DNA from: an uncultured Oscillospiraceae bacterium
Lineage (GTDB): Bacteria; Bacillota; Clostridia; Oscillospirales; Oscillospiraceae
Length of the DNA: 5,216 nt
NCBI GenBank assembly: GCA_900752285.1
Contig: CAADUW010000037.1
Location: 1 to 5,216 of the forward strand
Reading direction: 5' to 3'
Below the pieces are notes generated by a model. It was not told the DNA's origin. It made no database searches and worked only from the letters and a program-made list of their open reading frames with translations. The translations under genes and the position numbers were made by a program. Of this stretch, positions 1 to 5,216 are shown in pieces (the stretch's first letter is position 1; each line of letters opens with the position of its first letter).

Positions 1-227
1 AGACAGCGGGCACGGTCGTCGGGCCGGGGCAACCGGAAGCATGGGGCGTGTTCGGCGCGATGCTGCTGCGGGAGGACGCAGGCGGCTATGTGCTGGTGGC
101 CGTCGTCTCCTTTGCCGCAGCGGCGGCGATCACCGCGCTGTGCTTCCGGCTCAGGAACAGGGAAACTCAGAGCAAAGGCGGGACGGGCAAGCCCGCGCAA
201 CACGAACAGGAGGGAACGATATCATGA
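1..227 (+). CDS. 3' end of an upstream gene, putative membrane protein (partial)
   Basis: Read in the frame whose codons begin at position 3, the sequence is open from the window edge to a TGA at 225-227, giving 74 residues. It contains one clear hydrophobic stretch of about 20 residues (nt 87-146, starting YVLVAVVSF, alanine-rich) followed at once by basic residues (RLRNR) and a hydrophilic tail ending in EQEGTIS. A membrane helix followed by positive charge suggests a cytoplasmic C-terminus. The frame choice rests on this helix-plus-tail pattern, on good codon composition, and on the stop overlapping the next gene's ATG. The segment before the helix is glycine-rich (GTVVGPGQPEAWGVFGA) and could belong to a multi-pass transporter or permease, but I do not recognise the family. 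The gene begins outside the window, so length and function cannot be judged. Confidence 0.7.
   Translation, partial: TAGTVVGPGQPEAWGVFGAMLLREDAGGYVLVAVVSFAAAAAITALCFRLRNRETQSKGGTGKPAQHEQEGTIS
208..215 (+). promoter_or_regulatory. Shine-Dalgarno sequence of the SLH surface protein gene
   Basis: AGGAGGGA matches the anti-Shine-Dalgarno core and its GGAGG ends 10 bases before the ATG at 224. It selects this ATG over the in-frame ATG at 41, which has no comparable site and would add 61 arginine- and glycine-rich residues ahead of an obvious signal peptide. The site lies inside the end of the upstream reading frame, which fits coupled translation. Confidence 0.9.
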
Positions 228-298
228 AGAAACGAATCCTCAGCATCCTGCTCCTATGCTGCATGATGCTGACCATGCTGCCCGCGCCTGCCTTCGCG
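224..298 (+). other. Sec signal peptide (residues 1-25)
   Basis: The N-terminus has a basic MKKR, a hydrophobic core with leucine, methionine and two cysteines (ILSILLLCCMMLTML), then PAPAFA followed by SDGE. The AFA|S site fits the signal peptidase I small-x-small rule, so the mature protein should begin at Ser26. The CC pair lies in the middle of the hydrophobic core and is not followed by a typical lipobox context, so a lipoprotein is less likely. Confidence 0.9.
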
Positions 299-3200
299 TC
301 GGACGGAGAGACCGGCGCATGCGCATCGAATCCGGGCGGCCTGTGCGAACACCACCCGGCGCATGACGAAGCCTGCGGCTATATGCCCCAGACAGAGGAT
401 GCCGCAGGGGCGCCCTGCGGCCATATGTGCGAGATCTGCAGATCTGAGGACGGCGGCACAGACCCGGCCGGCCCGGCAGGAGCATCCGGCGATACGATGC
501 CAATGACTCTGCTCGGGGCAGTCCGTCCCGCTGCCACCCAATACACCTATACGCTGCATTATGATGCCAACGGCGGCAGCGGCGCGCCGCCAAGTCAGAG
601 CGTGACCAGCTCGGAATTTCATGTATGGGTTCCCATATCGGACAAAATTCCAACCCGTGACGGATATACCTTCATGGGTTGGGCGAATACTCGGACTGGT
701 AAGCCGATATATGGCGGAAACGGCGGTCATACCGAGTGCCTGGTAGTACATGGGAGAGATATGAGCACAACCATCTATGCCATATGGGAGGCGCACGACC
801 ATAGCTGGGGCGAATGGACCTCCAACGGCAACGGAACGCATAAGCGCATCTGCTCGCTCGACAGCAGCCATACCGAAACGGGCAGCTGCTCCGGCGGCAA
901 AGCTACCAGCACGGAGAAGGCCATCTGCGAAACCTGTCATACGGCTTACGGAGAGCTTTTGCAGCCTGCCAAAACGGTCATCACGACTCCGCCCACGCTG
1001 CCCGCTGAGGGGTATGTAGGCAATGAGTACATAGACGAGGCCCTCAGCGGCGGCGAAGCGAAGGCCGAGAGTACGGGCGTCGTCGTTCCCGGCTCATTCC
1101 GCTTTAAGCACAATGGAGGCGGCAGAGTAGTACGCCCGGGCGAAAACCGCATGGAAGTCCTCTTTACCCCCGACGATACGGAGGCATACACCACGGCGGA
1201 ATGCATCGTCACCGTGACAGGGATAAAGCGCACGATCACAAGAGTCCCAGAAGACGTGGTCATCACTGACAAGCCCCTTGGCACGCCGTTTGAGGATCTG
1301 GGGCTTCCCCTTTCCCCTTACGGCGTCATGGTTGAGACCAACACCGGCGCGAGCTTCAGCCCCATCCCCGTGACATGGGACGGCTCCAACTATAACCCGA
1401 ACATTTATGGCGAGCAAATTATTACCGGCGAGCTGCATGTTGAACAGAGTCGCTACACGGATAAACTGGAGCCGACAAGCACGGTCAAGGCAACCGCCAG
1501 AATCACGCTCATTGACGACCGTATCTTTACGCCCACGCTGGAGCCGCCCACCTACTCCAAGCAGCTCTACGGCGGTGATCTGTGCTTCCTTGCATTTGCT
1601 GACAAATACCTCTCCGGCGGAACGGCCACGGCCAACGGCGAAACGGTTTCCGGCAAGTTCACGCTGGACAAAGATCAGAAAATATACGGACATTCATTGA
1701 CGGCGAGCACGCTTTTGCAGGCAGGGCAGCTGCGGCTCAAGGTCATCTTCACGCCCGACAACCCGAAGCGGTACACCAAGGCGGAATGCACCATTGATGT
1801 GAACGTCATTCCCCGCAAATATATGCATTCCAGCGCCAGCTACATTACCAACAAAAAATTCGGAACGTCCTTTGAAAACTTGGACCTCTCGGATTCGTTC
1901 AGCTTCTACGCTGTCGGCGATGAAAATGACCCCAACGGAACCGGGTCGAACTACGATATGCCTGTCGTCACCTCGTGGGACGCTTCGACCTACGACCCCA
2001 ATTCGTTTGAGGAGCAGACCATCTACGGCGAGGTCAACCGCGCCGAATTGGAGAAGTATTTCACCATACCCGAGGGCGCCGACCTCCGAGCCGTGAGAAA
2101 GGTTCGGCTTGAGCCCGACCCGGTTGAGACGGAGATCACGCAGTTGCCCGTATTCCAATGGAAAAACGGTGATTTTACGCTGCCCGACAACACCATATTC
2201 ACATGGCGAAAGCTTCAGGTGGGGACCTATAACGCGGAAGTCGGCACGCTCGTCGGCGGCGTGGTAAAGGTCAAGGGTACGGATACCGTCGCCCCCGGCA
2301 CGTTCTCCTTCAAGGAGGCCCCGCCGTTCTACCTCCGGTCTGCGGAAGAACACGAGGTGACGGTGGTATTCAAGCCGGACGACACACGCCTCCACAAGCC
2401 GACGGAGACCACCATCAAAATAAACGCCATCAAAAACACTATCAAGGACATCGACGAACCGGATCCCATTACCGATAAGTCGATCGGCACCCCCTTTGCA
2501 GAGCTTGGCTTGCCGGAAAATGTGTGCATCAACGGCGTTGACGGCGCTTGGCGCTGGATCGAGGCGGCATGGGATGAATCGTCCTATGACGCGGAGTCCT
2601 CGGATTGGCAGACCATCACCGGCAAGCTGGTGCTTGGCGAAGACGACGGACGCATCTTCCAGCAGCCGGAGCCTGCGGTAACGGCCTCAATCCGGGTAAA
2701 GCTCGTCGCTCCGCCGACCATCACCACCCAGACCCTGCCCGGCGGCACGGTCGGTACGCCGTACAACCATCAGCTTCATGCAAATGGGGGAGGTCTCATC
2801 GAGTGGCAGATTATCAGCGGCGCGCTGCCCGAGAACCTGAATCTGAACGAAAACACCGGCGTGATCAGCGGCACACCCTCTGCGGTGGGCACTGCGACCT
2901 TTACCGTCAAGGCGGAAAACAGCGTGGGCAGCGCAACAAAGGAGTTATCTATTACGATAGCCAAGCCCCAACAGTACGGCAAGGTCAGCATGGACGACTA
3001 TGTTTACGGCGAGACGCCCAGCACGCCAAGCCTGACAGACCGGACGGGCGACGGGAGCGTGACCTACTACTATACCACCACCGATTCCAACAGTGGCGGC
3101 ACAAAGTGGGAGAATATTCAGGCGGACACGCTGAACGCCGGAACCTACTATATGTACGCGGAGCTCGGCGAGACGGAGAACTACAGCTCGTTCACCACGG

Positions 3201-5152
3201 CTTGCGTGAAGTTTCGGGTATTGCGGGCGATGCCGACCTGCACGAAGCCCACCGGTCTGACAGCCAAATACGGTCAGAAACTCAGCCAGATCACTCTGAC
3301 CAATCCGGAGGGAAATACCCCAGGTACATGGAACTGGCAAAAACCGGAGACGGTGCTGGATCAACTGGGCATCCGAAGCTTCTATGCTGAGTTCAGACCA
3401 GACAGTGAGAACTATAGAGAAGTGGTCAAGGCTGTCCTTGATGTGACTGTCGAACCGGCGGATGGGCGCAGCCTCAAAACGGTTGAGCTGGCGCAGAAGT
3501 ACACGGACGCCTCGGAGCACACCTACACACCGGACTGGTCGGGGCTTCCCAGCGGACAAACGTGGCGTTATAGCAGTGAATACAGCGTCAGCACCGGCTC
3601 GAATGTCACACTTGCCAAGCATGATTTCGCAGCGGACGGCAGTTTGCTGACCTATGCGATCTCCGGCGGCAAGGCGGGCGATAAGATCACCCTCACCCTC
3701 AAGGCGTCCTGCGACAATTATGGGGATTTCACCATCACGCTGAACATCACCCTGACAGAAAAGGACGATCAGAAGCCGTTGACCATCACCGGCGCGGACA
3801 GTGTGGTCTATGGTCAGACGCTGACATTGCCCACCACCGGCGGCTCCGGCACGGGTGCTGTAACCTACCGCATTGACACTGCTTACAGCACCGGCGAGGC
3901 AACCATTGATCCCAATACCGGCGTTCTGACTCCGGTCAAGGTCGGCTCTGTGAGTGTCATCGCTGTCAAGGCGGGCGACAACGACTACAACGATGTCACC
4001 AGCGCCTTCTTCGTGCTCATGATCAAACCGGCGACCCCCACCGGCGAACCCAAGTATACCGCAATCACCACCGGCGGCAAGACGCTGAAGGATGCGGCGC
4101 TGACCACCAATGGCAGCACATTGAATCCCAATGACGGCAAGCTGGAATGGGTAGATGACAAGGGCAACGTCCTGCCTGATGATACCAAGGTCGAAGCGAA
4201 CAAGACCTATAAGTGGCGCTTCACGCCCACGGACACCAACTACACGCCTCTGACCGGTGAGATCGAACTGTATCACAAGTCCGGCGGCGGTGGTGGCTAC
4301 AATCCGCCCGTCACCTACTGCACGCTGCGCTTTGAAACAGGCGGCGGCAGGGATATTCCCAGCGTGCGGAGAACGTACAACGCCTGCATCGACCTGACAA
4401 AGTATGTTCCCACCTGGCGCGGGTATACCTTTATCGGCTGGTACAGCGACCGCAGCCTGACGAACAAGGTTTCCGAAGTTTATCTGACGAGGGATTTGAC
4501 TGTATACGCAGGCTGGCGCGTGGACGAAAACCCGAGCACCGGCGAGAACCCCTTTACCGATGTTTCCGAGAAGGACTGGTTCTTCGACGATGTTCTGTTC
4601 GTCTATGATTATGGACTGATGGTCGGCACGGGCAAGACCCTGTTCAGCCCGCACGAAACAGTGACGCGCGGCATGATGGCAACCATTCTCTGGCGCATGG
4701 AGGGCAGCCCCATACCGAAGGGCAAAAACAGCTTTACCGATGTGGAGGCCGGAAAGTGGTACGCTGACGCGATTACATGGACGGCGGAGAACGGCATCTT
4801 CGCGGACTATGACAAAGACAGGTTCAAGCCGGACGACCCCATCACCCGTGAACAGCTTGCCGCCATCTTCTACCGCTATGCGGACTACAAGGATTATGAT
4901 CTGACCTTCAAGGGAGATCTGGACAAGTTCAAGGACGCGGACGAGATCACGGATTACGCAAAGACGGCGATGCAATGGGCGGTCGGCAGCGACCTTGTAA
5001 AGGGAAGATCCGGCGCTCTGCTTGACCCGCAGGGCAAGGCGACCCGCGCTGAGATCGCCGCCATGCTCCACCGCTTCATTGAGAAGTATGAGCTGGTGCG
5101 GGGCATAGCTCCCGGCGGCCTGATGGGCTGGATCGACCCGAAGCGGCTGTAA
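224..5152 (+). CDS. Large secreted modular surface protein with Ig-like/MBG-like repeats and three SLH domains
   Basis: This 1642-residue protein is predicted to be exported and held on the cell surface. Seen in order: signal peptide 1-25 (MKK, hydrophobic core, AFA|S); Cys/His-rich segment 33-72; InlB-type repeat 107-189 (YDANGG, GYTFMGW, IYAIW); zinc-ribbon-like segment 191-245; three tandem modules 248-829; He_PIG-type domain 830-912 (TGVISGTP at 878-885); MBG/Big-like repeats 916-1350; glycine linker 1353-1358; second InlB-type repeat 1363-1433 (GYTFIGWYSD, VYAGW); SLH domains near 1443-1494, 1503-1555 and 1565-1618; tail to 1642. SLH domains in known proteins bind pyruvylated secondary cell-wall polymer; the other modules are usually non-catalytic beta folds in adhesins or stalks. 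No LPXTG motif and no enzyme domain are seen. The start at 224 is set by the Shine-Dalgarno and signal peptide. The gene overlaps the upstream gene by four bases and is followed by a hairpin. The ligand is unknown; adhesion or a structural surface role is inference. Confidence 0.95.
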   Translation: MKKRILSILLLCCMMLTMLPAPAFASDGETGACASNPGGLCEHHPAHDEACGYMPQTEDAAGAPCGHMCEICRSEDGGTDPAGPAGASGDTMPMTLLGAVRPAATQYTYTLHYDANGGSGAPPSQSVTSSEFHVWVPISDKIPTRDGYTFMGWANTRTGKPIYGGNGGHTECLVVHGRDMSTTIYAIWEAHDHSWGEWTSNGNGTHKRICSLDSSHTETGSCSGGKATSTEKAICETCHTAYGELLQPAKTVITTPPTLPAEGYVGNEYIDEALSGGEAKAESTGVVVPGSFRFKHNGGGRVVRPGENRMEVLFTPDDTEAYTTAECIVTVTGIKRTITRVPEDVVITDKPLGTPFEDLGLPLSPYGVMVETNTGASFSPIPVTWDGSNYNPNIYGEQIITGELHVEQSRYTDKLEPTSTVKATARITLIDDRIFTPTLEPPTYSKQLYGGDLCFLAFADKYLSGGTATANGETVSGKFTLDKDQKIYGHSLTASTLLQAGQLRLKVIFTPDNPKRYTKAECTIDVNVIPRKYMHSSASYITNKKFGTSFENLDLSDSFSFYAVGDENDPNGTGSNYDMPVVTSWDASTYDPNSFEEQTIYGEVNRAELEKYFTIPEGADLRAVRKVRLEPDPVETEITQLPVFQWKNGDFTLPDNTIFTWRKLQVGTYNAEVGTLVGGVVKVKGTDTVAPGTFSFKEAPPFYLRSAEEHEVTVVFKPDDTRLHKPTETTIKINAIKNTIKDIDEPDPITDKSIGTPFAELGLPENVCINGVDGAWRWIEAAWDESSYDAESSDWQTITGKLVLGEDDGRIFQQPEPAVTASIRVKLVAPPTITTQTLPGGTVGTPYNHQLHANGGGLIEWQIISGALPENLNLNENTGVISGTPSAVGTATFTVKAENSVGSATKELSITIAKPQQYGKVSMDDYVYGETPSTPSLTDRTGDGSVTYYYTTTDSNSGGTKWENIQADTLNAGTYYMYAELGETENYSSFTTACVKFRVLRAMPTCTKPTGLTAKYGQKLSQITLTNPEGNTPGTWNWQKPETVLDQLGIRSFYAEFRPDSENYREVVKAVLDVTVEPADGRSLKTVELAQKYTDASEHTYTPDWSGLPSGQTWRYSSEYSVSTGSNVTLAKHDFAADGSLLTYAISGGKAGDKITLTLKASCDNYGDFTITLNITLTEKDDQKPLTITGADSVVYGQTLTLPTTGGSGTGAVTYRIDTAYSTGEATIDPNTGVLTPVKVGSVSVIAVKAGDNDYNDVTSAFFVLMIKPATPTGEPKYTAITTGGKTLKDAALTTNGSTLNPNDGKLEWVDDKGNVLPDDTKVEANKTYKWRFTPTDTNYTPLTGEIELYHKSGGGGGYNPPVTYCTLRFETGGGRDIPSVRRTYNACIDLTKYVPTWRGYTFIGWYSDRSLTNKVSEVYLTRDLTVYAGWRVDENPSTGENPFTDVSEKDWFFDDVLFVYDYGLMVGTGKTLFSPHETVTRGMMATILWRMEGSPIPKGKNSFTDVEAGKWYADAITWTAENGIFADYDKDRFKPDDPITREQLAAIFYRYADYKDYDLTFKGDLDKFKDADEITDYAKTAMQWAVGSDLVKGRSGALLDPQGKATRAEIAAMLHRFIEKYELVRGIAPGGLMGWIDPKRL
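320..439 (+). other. Cys/His-rich N-terminal segment (residues 33-72)
   Basis: Just after the signal peptide are six cysteines (33, 41, 51, 65, 69, 72) and four histidines (43, 44, 47, 67), including LCEHHPAHDEACGY and PCGHMCEIC. The pattern resembles Cys/His segments recalled from the same location in other SLH- or LPXTG-anchored surface proteins of gut Clostridia. It could bind a metal or form disulfides; neither is shown by sequence alone. After it comes a low-complexity Gly/Pro/Ala/Asp linker. Confidence 0.6.
542..790 (+). repeat. InlB B-repeat-like (Flg_new/Listeria-Bacteroides) domain 1, residues 107-189
   Basis: The segment has the family's hallmarks: LHYDANGGSG at the start, the central PTRDGYTFMGWAN block, and the closing TTIYAIWEAH strand. 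These are small beta-grasp-like modules found in surface proteins of Bacillota. Between the GW block and the final strand this copy carries a longer insertion (GKPIYGGNGGHTECLVVHG) than the usual short loop, making it about 80 residues instead of roughly 65-70. Confidence 0.85.
794..958 (+). other. Zinc-ribbon-like Cys/His segment (residues 191-245)
   Basis: The segment reads HDHSWGEWTSNGNGTHKRIC, then a Ser/Asp/His stretch, CSGGKAT, and CETCHTAYGEL. Cysteines sit at 210, 222, 235 and 238 with histidines at 191, 193, 206, 216 and 239. The C-x2-C knuckle and paired upstream cysteines resemble a zinc ribbon. Similar H-x-W-G-x-W ... C-x2-C ... YGE segments commonly follow InlB-type repeats in clostridial surface proteins, from general knowledge of that group. 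Metal binding is inferred. Confidence 0.65.
965..1516 (+). repeat. Tandem ~200-residue module, copy 1 (residues 248-431)
   Basis: The first half is MBG/Big-like: VVVPGSFRFK near 286-295, then a strand ending VLFTPDDTEAY (312-322) and an IVTVTGIKRTI linker. The second half resembles a group 4 bacterial Ig-like (Big_4) domain: ITDKPLGTPFEDLGLP (347-362), a VTWDGSNYNPN block with Trp385, then GEQIITGEL (396-404) and a closing strand to ITLID. The same order of motifs recurs in the next two copies. Confidence 0.75.
1517..2119 (+). repeat. Tandem ~200-residue module, copy 2 (residues 432-632)
   Basis: Matching landmarks are VIFTPDNPKRY (507-517), ITNKKFGTSFENLDL (541-555), SWDASTYDPN with Trp585, and EEQTIYGEV (596-604). 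It is the most divergent copy in the first half: the V-PG-F strand is replaced by VSGKFTLDKD, followed by extra residues before FTPD, and the Big_4-like half has a longer Asp/Asn/Gly-rich loop (GDENDPNGTGSNYD). Confidence 0.72.
2120..2710 (+). repeat. Tandem ~200-residue module, copy 3 (residues 633-829)
   Basis: Landmarks are VAPGTFSFKE, VVFKPDDTRLH (714-724), NAIKNTIKDI, ITDKSIGTPFAELGLP (749-764), AAWDESSYDA with Trp783, and WQTITGKL (795-802). Copies 1 and 3 are most alike in the ITDK-GTPF-LGLP block. Trp385, Trp585 and Trp783 are spaced 200 and 198 residues apart, which fixes the period. Confidence 0.74.
2711..2959 (+). other. He_PIG-type putative Ig domain (residues 830-912)
   Basis: The segment begins PPTITTQTLPGGTVGTPYNH, continues with a GLIEWQIISGALPENLNLN strand pair, and has the diagnostic TGVISGTPSAVGTATFTV block (from 878), closing with AENSVGSATKELSITI. 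This is a near-textbook He_PIG domain, a cadherin-like/Ig-like beta sandwich common in bacterial surface proteins. It is a clean join between the three-copy modules and the MBG-like repeats. Confidence 0.9.
2969..4279 (+). repeat. MBG/Big-like beta-repeat block (residues 916-1352)
   Basis: Five successive beta modules can be separated by eye. Residues 916-1002 have VSMDDYVYGETPSTPSL ... TLNAGTYYMYAELGETENY. Residues 1003-1077 have PTGLTAKYGQKLSQITL ... AEFRPDSENY. Residues 1078-1183 have YTDASEHTYTPDWSGLP ... ISGGKAGDKITLTLKASC. Residues 1184-1270 are Big_2-like: LTITGADSVVYGQTLTL, TTGGSGTGAVTY, TGVLTPVKVGSVSVIAVKAG. Residues 1271-1352 have PKYTAITTGGKTLKDA ... YKWRFTPTDTNYTPLTGEI. From memory, this block order occurs in many gut clostridial surface proteins, often ahead of InlB-type and SLH domains. 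Individual boundaries are approximate. Confidence 0.78.
4310..4522 (+). repeat. InlB B-repeat-like domain 2 (residues 1363-1433)
   Basis: After the SGGGGGYNPP linker come YCTLRFETGGG, a LTKYVPTWRGYTFIGWYSD block and LTRDLTVYAGWRV. This has the usual family length of about 70 residues, unlike the first copy. The two copies share the GYTF-GW centre and the final Y-A-x-W strand but differ elsewhere, so they look like separate acquisitions or old duplicates. It sits directly before the SLH anchor. Confidence 0.88.
4550..5077 (+). other. Three SLH (S-layer homology) domains, residues 1443-1618
   Basis: SLH1 starts NPFTDVSEKDWFFDDV and has VTRGMMATILWRM; SLH2 starts SFTDVEAGKWYADAI and has ITREQLAAIFYRY; SLH3 starts FKDADEITDYAKTAM and has ATRAEIAAMLHRF. 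The Thr-Arg pair of the ITRAE motif is kept in all three (1481-1482, 1541-1542, 1607-1608), but only SLH3 has the full TRAE. In studied proteins an SLH triplet forms a pseudo-trimer that binds pyruvylated secondary cell-wall polymer, non-covalently anchoring the protein. The C-terminal position puts the repeats outward. Confidence 0.97.
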
Positions 5153-5182
5153 ATCATCGAAAAGTAAACAGGCTCGCCTTTA

Positions 5183-5210
5183 GGGGCGCGGGCAAATAGC
5201 CCCGCGCCCC
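5183..5210 (+). terminator. GC-rich hairpin, probable intrinsic terminator
   Basis: GGGGCGCGGG (5183-5192) pairs perfectly with CCCGCGCCCC (5201-5210) around an 8-base loop, 30 bases after the TAA of the surface-protein gene. Position and stem strength fit a rho-independent terminator. Only two T's follow before CAAC and the window end, so the U-tract is weak and termination may be inefficient or rely on another factor. Confidence 0.7.
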
Positions 5211-5216
5211 TTCAAC

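Noticed and set aside
41..223. N-terminal 61-residue extension from the in-frame ATG at 41
   Set aside because: The extension is Arg/Gly-rich, lacks a Shine-Dalgarno, would bury the signal peptide, and overlaps the better-supported upstream coding frame.
432..445. 14-bp perfect palindrome AGATCTGCAGATCT
   Set aside because: It lies inside coding sequence (CEICRSE region); a palindrome of this size is expected by chance about once in three windows of this length, and no partner site is seen.
254..940. Minus-strand 228-codon open frame, and other shorter overlapping frames on both strands
   Set aside because: All are contained in the large gene, have no ribosome site or family features that I can see, and read as shadow frames.
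4277..4306. Glycine-run coding sequence (GGCGGCGGTGGTGGC) as a possible hypervariable microsatellite
   Set aside because: It encodes only five glycines with mixed codons, which fits an ordinary flexible linker before the second InlB-type repeat.
2945..5071. A 708-codon open frame on the minus strand opposite the surface gene
   Set aside because: Its translation shows no recognisable domain, and it lies wholly opposite clear MBG, InlB-type and SLH coding sequence. Long antisense openness is a common result of codon bias in GC-rich genes.
1..5216. CRISPR array, tRNA/rRNA, transposase, riboswitch or phage elements
   Set aside because: No short spaced direct repeats, RNA gene signatures, insertion-sequence ends or relevant protein domains were seen on either strand; the repeats present are protein-level and divergent.

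Overview
The window is almost entirely one gene. It encodes a very large secreted, modular surface protein (224-5152, 1642 residues) that carries a signal peptide, a chain of immunoglobulin-like and MBG-like repeats, two InlB-type (Listeria-Bacteroides) repeats and three C-terminal S-layer homology (SLH) domains. Base composition is moderately GC-rich by eye. SLH anchoring, combined with this mix of Flg_new/InlB-type, He_PIG and MBG-like modules, is typical of uncultured or gut-associated Clostridia (Oscillospiraceae/Lachnospiraceae-like Bacillota). That taxonomic reading is inference from domain style, not proof.

Layout. Positions 1-227 are the 3' end of an upstream gene read in a different frame, whose visible part is a single predicted membrane helix and a charged tail. 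Its stop codon overlaps the start of the large gene in an ATGA arrangement, and a strong Shine-Dalgarno (208-215) lies inside it. The large gene runs as follows: signal peptide; Cys/His-rich segment; InlB-type repeat; zinc-ribbon-like Cys/His segment; three divergent tandem copies of a roughly 200-residue module; a He_PIG domain; about 440 residues of MBG/Big-like beta repeats; a glycine linker; a second InlB-type repeat; three SLH domains; and a short C-terminal tail. A 10-bp perfect GC-rich hairpin (5183-5210) follows 30 bases after the stop and probably ends the transcription unit.

How it fits together. The signal peptide sends the protein through Sec, the SLH triplet should hold it on the cell-wall polymer, and the intervening beta domains would form a long stalk or adhesive rod. 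No enzymatic domain, sortase signal, CRISPR array, transposase or RNA gene is visible. The most notable points are the three-copy module at residues 248-829, the two cysteine/histidine clusters near the N-terminus, and the translational overlap with a membrane-protein gene. I do not see evidence for a wholly new system; this looks like an accessory surface-protein locus with some unusual internal structure.
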